Assembly (NCBI GenBank): GCA_964652155.1
Contig: CAZZBK010000127.1
Location: 1 to 17,322, forward strand
Direction of reading: 5' to 3'
Length of the DNA stretch: 17,322 nucleotides
Source: CAZZBK01 sp964652155
Lineage (GTDB): Bacteria; Planctomycetota; Planctomycetia; Pirellulales; PNKZ01
Position 1 is the stretch's first letter, and each line of letters begins with the position of its first letter. The translations under genes were made by a program, and so were the position numbers. The notes below the pieces were generated by a model. The model did no database searches and was not told where the DNA came from. It worked only from the letters and a program-made list of their open reading frames with translations. This document shows, one piece after another, positions 1 to 7,643 of the stretch.

Positions 1-51
1 GACACCGCCTCGAAGTGAGCCGGGGTTTGCTTCGCAAACCGCCAGCCACCC
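1..51 (-). repeat. 96-bp palindromic element, copy 1 (cut by window edge)
   Basis: Right part of the interspersed element described at 10358-10453, in reverse orientation. It shows the core CGCCTCGAAGTGAGCC, the hairpin GGTTTGCTTCGCAAACC and the terminal CCAGCCACCC at 42-51. The left end lies outside the window. It sits in the intergenic region upstream of hldE. Confidence 0.8.
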
Positions 52-104
52 GCTGCCTCGCGCTCATCGAGCGACGTCGAGTGAGTGAAGCGGTTCGCTA
101 GCAT

Positions 105-252
105 CCCTCTCCCACTGGGAGAGGGTGGCCGCAGGCCGGGTGAGGGGACGTTGCTAGCGTGTATTGTGCGCTCACTCGATTTGCAGCGAGTCGCTGTTCA
201 GCGTCCCCTCATCCGGCGACGACGTCGCCACCTTCTCCCGGAGGGAGAAGGG
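105..252. repeat. Inverted pair of CCCTCTCCC...GGTGAGGGGACG repeats
   Basis: Two copies of a ~46-50-bp dispersed repeat face each other: 105-150 on the plus strand and 202-252 on the minus strand. Each begins with a small hairpin (CCCTCTCCCACTGGGAGAGG in the first, CTTCTCCCTCCGGGAGAAGG in the second), passes through a variable G/C-rich middle and ends in GATGAGGGGACG or GGTGAGGGGACG. A third copy lies at 10757-10804. This type of short palindromic repeat is common between genes in high-GC bacteria. Nothing here looks coding. Confidence 0.75.
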
Positions 253-312
253 TATCCGCAGCGTTTCGCTCTTGGCTAGCGAGACACCCGGGCGGTATCT
301 TGCTCATATGAA

Positions 313-348
313 TCGTTCGAGGCGTGCTAGCAACGCGCGCTCGAACGA
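313..348 (+). promoter_or_regulatory. Strong hairpin in the leader of hldE
   Basis: TCGTTCGAG (313-321) pairs perfectly with CTCGAACGA (340-348), and GCGT (322-325) then pairs with ACGC (333-336) around the loop GCTAGCA, leaving a 3-base bulge at 337-339. It ends 24 bases before the chosen hldE ATG. No T-run follows, so it is not an intrinsic terminator. It may be a leader structure of the LPS operon or a repeat remnant. I found no convincing sigma-70 promoter between it and the repeats upstream. Confidence 0.5.
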
Positions 349-372
349 CGTTGCCCCCAGCGCGTGTCACGG

Positions 373-1941
373 ATGACGCCCACGATGAGTCCCTCGGATT
401 TGCTCACTGCCTTCCAGCGGCTCGGTCACCCCCGCGTGCTCGTGTTGGGAGATCTGATCCTCGATCGCTACACCTGGGGTATCGCCGAACGGGTCAGTCA
501 AGAAGCCCCCGTTATTCTCCTCCGCGCTCAGCGTCGCGAATCGCGCTTGGGTGGCGCGGGGAACGTTTGCGCCATGCTCCGCGGACTCGAGGCCAGCGTC
601 TCGTGCGTCAGCATCGTGGGACACGACGACGACGGGCTCGTCGTCCGCCGCCTGCTCGACGAAGCGCAAGTCGACCATCACGCCGTGCTCGTCGACCCCA
701 CGCGCCCCACGACCGTCAAAGAACGGTTCATGGGCCAAGCTCAAGGGATTCATCCGCATCAAATGCTGCGCGTCGATCAGGAAGTTCGCGACGCGGTCCA
801 TGACACGCTCGCCGAGCAACTCACCGCGGCGGTGCTCCAGCGGCTCGACGAGCATGACATGCTGCTGATCAGCGACTACGACAAGGGGGTCTGCACGCCG
901 CAGGTCTTGCGCACGGTGATCGACGCGGCCCGGAGTGCCGGCGTGAGCGTGCTGGTCGACCCGATCCGAGGCCACGACTACAGCCGTTACCGTGGCGCGA
1001 CGGCGATGACCCCGAACCGCACCGAAGCCGGCTTGGCCACCGGCATCCGTATCGAGACGACCGACGACGCCTTGCGAGCCGGCCGAAAATTGTGTCGCGA
1101 ACTGAAAATGCAACACTGCATCGTCACGCTCGATCGAGACGGCATGGCGCTCGTCGATGCCGATGGCCGCGGCGAGATTCACCCCACCAAGCCGCGTGCC
1201 GTGTACGATATCACCGGCGCCGGCGATATGGTGCTGGCGATGATCGGTCTCGCTTGGGCCGCGAAAATCTCACCCCGCGATGCCGTGCGGCTGGGCAATG
1301 TCGCCGGCGGGCTCGAGGTCGAAAAGGTCGGCGTCGCCGTGATCCCCCGCGCCGAGATCCAAGCCTGGTTGCTGGACGAACGAGCGCGGGCGACCGGCAA
1401 GCGCGTCGACCTCGAAACACTCGAACACCTCGTCAAGGGACACCGCGCCGCGGGCCGATCGATCGTTTTCACCAACGGGTGTTTCGATCTGCTGCACGTC
1501 GGTCACGTGCAGTGTTTGCAGGAGGCCGCGCGACAAGGGGACGTGCTGATCGTGGGCGTGAACAGCGACGCGAGTGTGCGGCGCTTAAAAGGCCCCGCGC
1601 GGCCGGTCATCGACGAACAGGCGCGCGCCGAGTTGCTCTCGGCCCTGAACGTGGTCGACTACGTCGTGATTTTCGAGGACGACACGCCACTGGAGTTGCT
1701 GCGCCGATTGAAGCCCGATGTGCTCGTGAAGGGGGGGACCTATCAGAGCGAACAGGTCGTGGGACACGAGTTGGTCGAGCGGTACGGCGGACGCGTGCAT
1801 CTGGCGAACGTGGTCGACGGCATCTCGACCTCGCACATCGTCCAGTCGCTCAAGCAGACAGCGTCTCCGCCCGCGCCCCATTATCTCCCCAGCGGCGCTC
1901 GCGAAGGGTCTCGCGCCGCGTGGCCAGGACCGTCATCGTGA
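373..1941 (+). CDS. hldE: Bifunctional D-glycero-beta-D-manno-heptose-7-phosphate kinase / heptose-1-phosphate adenylyltransferase HldE
   Basis: Makes ADP-heptose for the LPS inner core in the cytoplasm: it phosphorylates heptose-7-phosphate at C1, and after GmhB action transfers AMP. Residues 1-330 form a PfkB/ribokinase domain (VLGDLILDRYTWG near the N-terminus, anion-hole/catalytic motif GAGD at 282-285). Residues ~350-500 form a nucleotidyltransferase domain starting FTNGCFDLLHVGH, with its HxGH at 375-378. The length of 522 aa exceeds the ~477 aa of the E. coli enzyme because of an Ala/Pro-rich tail. The start is uncertain: ATG 373, ATG 385 and GTG 364 are all in frame and none has a clear Shine-Dalgarno. 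Its TGA overlaps the next GTG (GTGA), so it heads an LPS-core operon. The family call is very secure. Confidence 0.96.
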   Translation: MTPTMSPSDLLTAFQRLGHPRVLVLGDLILDRYTWGIAERVSQEAPVILLRAQRRESRLGGAGNVCAMLRGLEASVSCVSIVGHDDDGLVVRRLLDEAQVDHHAVLVDPTRPTTVKERFMGQAQGIHPHQMLRVDQEVRDAVHDTLAEQLTAAVLQRLDEHDMLLISDYDKGVCTPQVLRTVIDAARSAGVSVLVDPIRGHDYSRYRGATAMTPNRTEAGLATGIRIETTDDALRAGRKLCRELKMQHCIVTLDRDGMALVDADGRGEIHPTKPRAVYDITGAGDMVLAMIGLAWAAKISPRDAVRLGNVAGGLEVEKVGVAVIPRAEIQAWLLDERARATGKRVDLETLEHLVKGHRAAGRSIVFTNGCFDLLHVGHVQCLQEAARQGDVLIVGVNSDASVRRLKGPARPVIDEQARAELLSALNVVDYVVIFEDDTPLELLRRLKPDVLVKGGTYQSEQVVGHELVERYGGRVHLANVVDGISTSHIVQSLKQTASPPAPHYLPSGAREGSRAAWPGPSS

Positions 1942-2993
1942 ATGTCGCCGTGTTTGTCCCCAATTGGATCGGCGACGCAGCCATGGCCACGCCGACGCTC
2001 CGCGCCGTGCGGCAACATTTCGGCTCGGAGGCACGCGTGATCGGGATCATGCGTCCCTACGTGGCCGACGTGCTCTCCGGCACACCGTGGCTCGACGAGT
2101 GTTGGTTCTACGACCCGCGAAGCCAGGACCGCGCGCTGCATAGCTGGCCGTTGATCGGCCGACTGCGCGCGACACGCTGCGACGCGGCACTGTTGCTTAC
2201 GAACTCACTGCGCACCGCGCTGCTCGCCTGGCTGGGCGGGGTCAAGCGGCGCGTGGGTTTCGATCGCGACGGCCGAGGCTGGCTGCTCACGGATCGCGTC
2301 GAGCCGCATCGCGTGGGTCGTCGCTTTGTCCCCGCGCCGGTGCTCGACGACTACCTGCGGCTCGCCTCGGCGTTGGGTTGCGAACACGAATCGACCGAGC
2401 TGGAATTGGCCACGCTGCCGCGGGACGAAGCCCAGGCCGACGTCGTGTGGTCGAAGTTGCAAGGGCCGCCGGAAGGTGAGGTCGTCGCGCTCAACACCGG
2501 CGGGGCCTTCGGCGCGGCCAAGCTCTGGCCCGTGGAGTATTTTGCCCAACTCGCTCGGCAAATCGCGACGGACTTGGGTCGCGCGGTGCTCGTGTTGTGC
2601 GGCCCCAGCGAGCGTGAGCAGGCGCGGCAGATCGCCGCCGCCGCGCAACACCCGCGCGTCGCGAGTCTCGCCGACGAGCCGTTGAGCATCGGGCTCACCA
2701 AGGCCTGCGTGCGGCGCGCCGCGCTGCTGGTCAGCACCGACAGCGGACCGCGCCACTTTGCGGCCGCTTTCAACGTGCCGGTCGTCACGCTGTTCGGTCC
2801 AACGCACATCGCCTGGAGCGAGAACCACTTTCCGCTCGCCACCCATGTGCAGCTCAAGCTCGATTGCCAACCATGTCAGCAGCGTGAGTGTCCGCTGGGG
2901 CACCACCGCTGTATGCGCGACTTGTCGGTCGCTCGGGTGTTTGCGGCCGTGACCGAGTCGCTGAGCCACGCTCGGCAAGCGAGGGCCGCATGA
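1938..2993 (+). CDS. waaF: ADP-heptose:LPS heptosyltransferase (GT9, heptosyltransferase II type)
   Basis: Transfers heptose from ADP-heptose, the HldE pathway product, to the LPS inner core at the inner face of the cytoplasmic membrane. The 351-aa product starts VNVAVFVPNWIGDAAMATP, the GT9 N-terminus with the glycine-rich GD loop. It has NTGGAFGAAKLWP in mid-protein, DSGP at 268-271 and GPTHIAWS (GT9 donor-site motifs), and a Cys-rich end (CQPCQQRECPLGHHRCM) typical of heptosyltransferase II. The GTG at 1938 is chosen because it puts the glycosyltransferase fold at residue 1 and gives the 4-bp GTGA overlap with hldE. GTG 1920 is a possible alternative. It overlaps the next gene by ATGA. Which heptose it adds cannot be told from sequence alone. 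Confidence 0.93.
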   Translation: MNVAVFVPNWIGDAAMATPTLRAVRQHFGSEARVIGIMRPYVADVLSGTPWLDECWFYDPRSQDRALHSWPLIGRLRATRCDAALLLTNSLRTALLAWLGGVKRRVGFDRDGRGWLLTDRVEPHRVGRRFVPAPVLDDYLRLASALGCEHESTELELATLPRDEAQADVVWSKLQGPPEGEVVALNTGGAFGAAKLWPVEYFAQLARQIATDLGRAVLVLCGPSEREQARQIAAAAQHPRVASLADEPLSIGLTKACVRRAALLVSTDSGPRHFAAAFNVPVVTLFGPTHIAWSENHFPLATHVQLKLDCQPCQQRECPLGHHRCMRDLSVARVFAAVTESLSHARQARAA

Positions 2994-3814
2994 GCACCCA
3001 GCCCGCGGCGGAAACCTTTTGGGCGGCGGCCGACGTGGCCGCGGCACTCGATGCCGCCGGTCTCGGCGACGTGCAGTCGGTCATGCAGAGCGACGCGGGA
3101 CACCGCCTGCGGACGATCGACGAGCGGGAGAATTGGCGGATCGAATTGCCGCATGCCTCGGCTGCGCCCCGCGCGGCGTACCTGAAAAAGCATCGCGAAC
3201 GAAAACGTCGGGCGTGGACACACGCCCCGGCCAAGAGCGCCGGCGCGCTCGAGGCCGAGAACGTGCATGCGCTCGCCGCGGCCGGGGTACCGTCGATGGA
3301 ACTGCTCGCCTACGGCGAGCGTTGCGCGGAGGGCGAACGACAGTCGTTCGTGCTGACCGCCGAGTTGGCCGGCTACACGCAGCTCGACCACTATTTGCGG
3401 CAGAGCTTTGCGCCCTATGCAAGCGAGCAACCACGGCACGACGCGCGTCTCGATCGGCTGCTCGATGCCGTGGCCGACGTGGCGAGGCACTTTCATCAAG
3501 CCGGCTTCAATCACCGTGACTTCTACGGCTGCCATTTCTTCGTGCGCGAGACGACCGACGGAACATTCGACGTGCGGCTGATCGACTTGCAACGGGTCGA
3601 GCGGCGCCGTTGGTTCCGGCAGCGTTGGGTGATCAAAGATCTCGCGCAGCTCGCGTACTCGGCGCCCCTCGAACGCGTCGCGCCCACGCGGCTGCTGCGG
3701 TTCATCAAGCGCTATCTGGGAGTGAAGCGTTTGGGGAGTGCCGAGCAGCGATTGATCCGGGCCGTGTGGGGTAAACGACAACGGATGATCGAGCGGCTGG
3801 GGGCCCACCCATGA
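2990..3814 (+). CDS. Lipopolysaccharide core kinase family protein (WaaP/InaA-like)
   Basis: A 274-aa protein of the protein-kinase-like fold used by WaaP/Kdo kinases and InaA, which phosphorylate sugars of the LPS inner core from the cytoplasmic side. The catalytic loop FNHRDFYGCHFFV (HRD at 175-177) is followed by a metal-binding-type LIDLQR (Asp199). YLKKHRERKRR near residue 65 would supply the nucleotide-binding lysine. E. coli WaaP is of similar size (~265 aa). The ATG overlaps the waaF stop as ATGA and its own TGA overlaps the next ATG the same way, so it is probably co-translated. Substrate position (heptose I, heptose II or Kdo) is inferred only from the neighbours. Confidence 0.85.
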   Translation: MSTQPAAETFWAAADVAAALDAAGLGDVQSVMQSDAGHRLRTIDERENWRIELPHASAAPRAAYLKKHRERKRRAWTHAPAKSAGALEAENVHALAAAGVPSMELLAYGERCAEGERQSFVLTAELAGYTQLDHYLRQSFAPYASEQPRHDARLDRLLDAVADVARHFHQAGFNHRDFYGCHFFVRETTDGTFDVRLIDLQRVERRRWFRQRWVIKDLAQLAYSAPLERVAPTRLLRFIKRYLGVKRLGSAEQRLIRAVWGKRQRMIERLGAHP

Positions 3815-4977
3815 AAATCGCTTTGGTGATCGAACACTTCGACCGCCGCCGCGGAGGCGCGGAGACCTGGACCTGCGACTTTGCGCAGGCGCTGTTGTTG
3901 GCCGGGCATGAGGTGCATGTCGTGGCCCGATCGGTCGAGCGGCTCGGCGTGGGGCGCGAGGTCGTGTCGCACGTGGTGAGCGGCACGTCGCGGTTGGGTT
4001 TTGCCGCCGCCGCCGAAACCGAACTGCGGCGTCACACGTTCGACGCGATCCATGACATGGGGAGCGGCTGGTACTGCGACGTGCTGCATCCGCACGGCGG
4101 CTCGCGTCGCGCCAGCTTCGAGCGGACCTTGCAACTGGCCCCAGCGTGGCAGCGGCCTTGGAAGCGCGCGGCGGCACACATTCTGCCCCGCTACACCGAG
4201 TTCGCGCGGCTCACGCAGCGGCAGTACGCGGCTCCGCGGCGGCTGTTTCTGGCGGTGTCGCAAATGGTCGCCCGCGATTTGCAGCGTTGGCACCAAGTGC
4301 CCAGCGAGCAGATTCGGCTGATCTACAACGGTGTCGATACGGAGCGTTTTTCGCCCGATCATCGAACAAAGTACCGTGAGGCCATGCGACAACGGTTGCA
4401 CATCGAGCCCGACGAGACGCTGTTGCTGATCGTGGCACACAATTTTCAGCTCAAAGGGGTGCCCACGCTATTGCGCGCCCTGGGACACCTGCGGCGGACA
4501 GGCGCGGCGGCGCGGCTCGTGGTGGTGGGGGGTAAACGGACGCGCGGGGCCGAGCAACTCGCCGAGCGCTCAGGGGTCGCGCCGTACGTCACGTTCGCCG
4601 GCGCGATCGACGACCCCGTGCCGTATTACGCCGCGGCCGACGTGTATGTGCAGCCGACATTTTACGACCCGTGCAGTTTGGTCGCGCTCGAGGCTTTGGC
4701 GAGCGGGTTACCCGTGGTGACCAGCGTGTTCAATGGGGCGGGAGAGCTCATCACGAGCGGCGCGGAAGGCCTGATTCAGCACGACCCGGCCGATGACGTC
4801 GAGTTGGCGCGGCTGTTGCTGCCGCTCGTCGAGCGCGACGCACAACAGTCGATGGGAACAACAGCCCGCGCGTTGGCGCTGCGTCACACGTGGCAACACA
4901 ACGTGCGCGCGATCGTCGAGGTGTACGGGTCGTTGGCACAGCCGACAGGAACACAGCCGCGGAGCCAAGCGGCCTGA
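3811..4977 (+). CDS. Glycosyltransferase family 4 protein (WaaG-like)
   Basis: A 388-aa retaining GT-B glycosyltransferase. The N-terminal half opens with MKIALVIEHFDRRRGGAETW, the usual GGAE acceptor-side loop. The C-terminal half (IRLIYNGVDTERF onward) is a Glycos_transf_1 domain with the donor loop FYDPCSLVALEALASGLPVVTS. In the EX7E motif the first acidic residue is Asp286 rather than Glu, with Glu294 kept. Being last in a tightly overlapped hldE-waaF-kinase operon suggests that it adds a hexose to the heptose region, as WaaG does. The sugar donor is not deducible. It ends 9 bases before the stop of a convergent gene. Confidence 0.88.
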   Translation: MKIALVIEHFDRRRGGAETWTCDFAQALLLAGHEVHVVARSVERLGVGREVVSHVVSGTSRLGFAAAAETELRRHTFDAIHDMGSGWYCDVLHPHGGSRRASFERTLQLAPAWQRPWKRAAAHILPRYTEFARLTQRQYAAPRRLFLAVSQMVARDLQRWHQVPSEQIRLIYNGVDTERFSPDHRTKYREAMRQRLHIEPDETLLLIVAHNFQLKGVPTLLRALGHLRRTGAAARLVVVGGKRTRGAEQLAERSGVAPYVTFAGAIDDPVPYYAAADVYVQPTFYDPCSLVALEALASGLPVVTSVFNGAGELITSGAEGLIQHDPADDVELARLLLPLVERDAQQSMGTTARALALRHTWQHNVRAIVEVYGSLAQPTGTQPRSQAA

Positions 4978-4986
4978 GGGGGGTCG

Positions 4987-5274
4987 TCAATCGACGACGA
5001 TTTCATTGTGCAGCGTGGCCCCCATGGCCACTTCCATCGCGGCATGCTGGGCGAGTTGCTTGCCGTAAAAGCTTGTGCAGCGGCCGCAGAGCCAAATCTC
5101 GTCTCCGCGCACGAGCACGCGCAGGTCTTGGATCTTGCCGTCGGTGCGCCGCGCGATCAGGCGGCTAATCAGCGTGGCGAGTCGATCATCGCCGAGCGGT
5201 GAGGATGTGGGGTCCAGCTCACCGGTAAGCGGAGAGACAGGCAAGGCCAGCGGCGGACGAGCACCATGTAACAT
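4987..5274 (-). CDS. Small BON-like domain protein, paralogue 1
   Basis: A 95-aa protein with no signal peptide or membrane segment. The C-terminal ~60 residues (RLIARR..LRVLVRGDEIWLCGR..SFYGKQLAQ..A..HNEIVVD) match the BON pattern: a helix, a beta strand, glycine, a second helix, and a closing strand ending N-x-I-x-V. BON domains often bind phospholipid or other surfaces, but the job of these short cytoplasmic versions is not established. The ATG at 5274 has an AGGAG 9 bases upstream, the clearest ribosome site in this minus-strand run. It is homologous to the next protein upstream and is the last gene of the run, convergent with the glycosyltransferase. Confidence 0.7.
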   Translation of the reverse strand: MLHGARPPLALPVSPLTGELDPTSSPLGDDRLATLISRLIARRTDGKIQDLRVLVRGDEIWLCGRCTSFYGKQLAQHAAMEVAMGATLHNEIVVD

Positions 5275-5446
5275 GCAACCGTTCTCCTGCGCCCGCGAGG
5301 CACTTCATCTTAAAGCACTCGCAGGGCTGCGTCGTGCGTGCCGCCACGGGCCACGTTCGGCCCAGCGGCTTGCACAGCACGGCACAGTTCCTTGTTTTCC
5401 GCAGTCAAACTAGAGCCAACTGCGAACATGCCGACCCGTCCTCGGG

Positions 5447-5758
5447 TCAGGCAACGGGGGTTTGGACCTCAATGCGGTTGACCACCGGCAGCGAACCGGA
5501 GTGGGACAACACAATTTCTTGGGCTAACTGTTTATGATAAAAGCTGGTGACTCGTCCGCGGATCAACAAGGCTCCGTCGAGCAGTTCCACGACCAACTCA
5601 CGCAAGCTCGTGACCGGACTCGAGACGAGCGCGTGCTGCACGCGCGGCTCGATCTCCTGCGACGCGACACCAGGGGACGTTAAGCTTCTTGATTGGGGCG
5701 AGAGCGACATAGGCATCCGTACCAGTAAACGTTTCGTCGCCACGGTCTGAGCTGCCAA
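5447..5758 (-). CDS. Small BON-like domain protein, paralogue 2
   Basis: About 103 aa if the TTG at 5758 is used. The in-frame ATG codons at 5716 and 5710 would give 89 or 87 aa, and none has a good Shine-Dalgarno, so the start is uncertain. The C-terminal part reads RVQHAL..LRELVVELLDGALLIRGRV followed by TSFYHKQLAQ and NRIEVQTP, sharing TSFYxKQLAQ and the NxIxV end with the 4987-5274 protein. The N-terminal 35-40 residues are Ser/Arg-rich and not conserved. A hairpin (GACCCG/CGGGTC, 5433-5448) spans its stop codon. The 172-bp gap to paralogue 1 holds only the latter's ribosome site and no recognisable gene. Confidence 0.65.
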   Translation of the reverse strand: MAAQTVATKRLLVRMPMSLSPQSRSLTSPGVASQEIEPRVQHALVSSPVTSLRELVVELLDGALLIRGRVTSFYHKQLAQEIVLSHSGSLPVVNRIEVQTPVA

Positions 5759-5856
5759 TCCATTGCAGCCACGTCAGTAACTCGGTCGACCGCGACGTGT
5801 CGTGGAGTCAATTTACCGCTCGGGCCCTTCGAGCGTCAACCGCGAAGAGTGACTTG

Positions 5857-6522
5857 TCAGCAGGCGGTCAGACCGATCACCCCCCGATTGCGCAGCAGCT
5901 CGACGACCTGAGCCGCCAACGTGTCGACGCTGTGATCGACGGTTTTCAGCGTGAGTTCGCATTGGGTGGGTGGTTCGTAAGGGTCGTCGATGCCGGTGAA
6001 ACCCCGTATCTCCCCCTTTCTCGCTTTCTTGTACAGACCTTTGGGATCGCGCGACTCACAAACCTCGAGCGGCGTATCGACGAACACCTCGAAGAAATCG
6101 CCCGGTGCTAGCATGGCCCGAACCCGATCGCGATCCTGACGGTACGGGCTGACGAACGCGGTCAGGGTGACAACGTTGGCATCGGCGAACAGCTGCGCGA
6201 CCGCGCCGATGCGGCGGATATTTTCCGCGCGATCGTCGGCCGAGAAGCCGAGGCCAAAGCGGCGGGCCAAATCAGCGCCGTAAATGGGCTCGAGGATCGA
6301 CGGCGTCGCGTTGAGGCCGTGGCGCACGTTGTCGCCGTCGAGCACATAGCTGCGGACGCCCAACTGAAACAATTGCTGATCGACTCGATTGGCGATCGTG
6401 CTCTTGCCGCTGCCGCTGAGTCCGGTGAACCAGACGACCGCGCCGCGCTGACCGAAGCGCGTCGCGCGTTGGTCGCGGCTCACCCCCGGCTGATGCCAAA
6501 CGACAATCGGATCGGTTGCCAT
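5857..6522 (-). CDS. cysC: Adenylyl-sulfate kinase CysC
   Basis: Phosphorylates adenosine 5'-phosphosulfate with ATP to give PAPS, the activated sulfate used for assimilation or for sulfating glycans. The 221-aa protein shows the P-loop GLSGSGKST (34-42), DGDNVRHGLN (62-71), GFSADDRAENIRR (92-104), the phosphorylated-serine motif FVSPYR (Ser125) and the late DPKGLYKKARKGEI segment. Between HGLN and GFS it carries ~16 residues more than the short E. coli version. There is no attached ATP sulfurylase and no cysDN in the window. It lies 33 bases downstream of the acyl-CoA-dehydrogenase-like gene on the same strand, so co-transcription is likely. The start lacks an obvious Shine-Dalgarno, but the length fits the family. 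Confidence 0.95.
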   Translation of the reverse strand: MATDPIVVWHQPGVSRDQRATRFGQRGAVVWFTGLSGSGKSTIANRVDQQLFQLGVRSYVLDGDNVRHGLNATPSILEPIYGADLARRFGLGFSADDRAENIRRIGAVAQLFADANVVTLTAFVSPYRQDRDRVRAMLAPGDFFEVFVDTPLEVCESRDPKGLYKKARKGEIRGFTGIDDPYEPPTQCELTLKTVDHSVDTLAAQVVELLRNRGVIGLTAC

Positions 6523-6555
6523 GATGATGTGTGCGCGTGTTTTGTGCCAAACGGG

Positions 6556-7626
6556 TCAGGCGAGCAAAGCAAGTTCGCACAGCGTAGCCGAGGCGACACT
6601 CTGCGGGCAACTCCAGACGAGAAAGAAGAGCGCTTCGCGACACCAACGTCCGACGGGATGTCCGGCCAGGTAGCCGGTTCCCTTGGCGGCGATGAGTGCG
6701 GCGTGCGTGGCGCGGAGCACGAGCGAGTTGGCGCGCGAGCGCAAGGCGTCGTTCGCGTGTACGTGGCTCCCTGCCGCGGCGTCGAGCAGATCGCGCCGGA
6801 GCTGTTCGTGTTCGCCCCGAAGTGCAGCAACGGCAGCGTGTAAATCGGCGCGTTGCCGCGCCTCGTTTGCCAGATAACCGAGCGCCGCGTCGGCCAAGCC
6901 CAGCGCCAACGCCGAGGTTTGCAGCGAGCCCGTCTTGCCTCCGCGTTGAGCGGCGATCACGTTCACACACGGTTCGCCCAGCAGCCAATCCCGTTCGAGC
7001 TCGACCTCGCGGCAGTGCATGGCTCCGGTTTGCGTTGCCGTCAGGGCGACCATTTTGGCCGGCGGATCGAATGTCACGCCCGGCAGATGGGTGGGCAACA
7101 CCAGCAACGCCTGCCGACCGTCGTCGAACTGCGCGCCGGTGACGACATACTGCGCCTCTGTGCCACCGGTCACCCAAGGGCAAACACCCTCAAGCACGAT
7201 CCGGTCACCTGCCTCGCGGGCCGTCATCATCGGCTTGTGCATGTGCTGCCGGCTGGTCGTGAGGTGCGAGATACCGACACTGGCGAACGACTGGCCACTC
7301 GCCAGTTCGCCGAGCAGCCGCTGGGCGAGGGCCCGATTGTCGCCATCGAGCACGCGGCGCATGACGCCATGCGGCTGCGTCAGCACAAACGCGGTCGAGA
7401 CGCAGCCGGCGGCCAAGAGCATGTAACCGGCGAGCAACTCCGGATCGCTCCAGCCCTGGCCGCCCCATTCTGGCGGCGCAAACCACTCGAACACGCCATA
7501 CTCGCGACACAAGGCCAACTGTTCGCGCGGCCACTCGCCGCACTGGTCCAGATCGTCAGCCCGCGCCGCCAAGGCCGCGCGCAGCTCGCAGAGCGCCGGA
7601 TCGTGACTGGAGCTGATTCGAGGCAT
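6556..7626 (-). CDS. Acyl-CoA dehydrogenase-fold flavoprotein, catalytic Glu not apparent
   Basis: A 356-aa protein with the acyl-CoA dehydrogenase plan: an N-terminal helical domain (FEWFAPPEWGGQGWSD), a middle beta domain (FASVGISHLTT and CPWVTGGTEAQYVVTGA) and a C-terminal four-helix domain (LALGLADAALGYL; GTGYLAGHPVGRWCREA). The FAD-binding G-Y-x5-P-x2-R stretch is kept (318-330). The segment that usually holds the catalytic glutamate (YEGTSE type) instead reads LVWSCPQSVA (336-345), and helix G offers no obvious substitute. That resembles the FMN/FAD monooxygenase branches of the fold (DszC-like) more than a beta-oxidation enzyme. The gene lies between a larA homologue (62-bp gap) and cysC (33-bp gap). 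Substrate unknown. Confidence 0.85.
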   Translation of the reverse strand: MPRISSSHDPALCELRAALAARADDLDQCGEWPREQLALCREYGVFEWFAPPEWGGQGWSDPELLAGYMLLAAGCVSTAFVLTQPHGVMRRVLDGDNRALAQRLLGELASGQSFASVGISHLTTSRQHMHKPMMTAREAGDRIVLEGVCPWVTGGTEAQYVVTGAQFDDGRQALLVLPTHLPGVTFDPPAKMVALTATQTGAMHCREVELERDWLLGEPCVNVIAAQRGGKTGSLQTSALALGLADAALGYLANEARQRADLHAAVAALRGEHEQLRRDLLDAAAGSHVHANDALRSRANSLVLRATHAALIAAKGTGYLAGHPVGRWCREALFFLVWSCPQSVASATLCELALLA

Positions 7627-7643
7627 CAGGACGACCGTAGAGG

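Noticed and set aside
85..376. Short plus-strand open frames upstream of hldE
   Set aside because: They translate the CCCTCTCCC repeats (PLPLGEGG-type peptides seen wherever this repeat occurs), not a gene.
2876..4177. 433-codon minus-strand open frame
   Set aside because: Antisense to the kinase and glycosyltransferase genes, which carry clear motifs and 4-bp overlaps.
4983..4998. GTCGTC-AATC-GACGAC hairpin between convergent genes as a terminator
   Set aside because: Only 6 bp, overlaps the end of the BON-like gene, and lacks a T-run on either strand.
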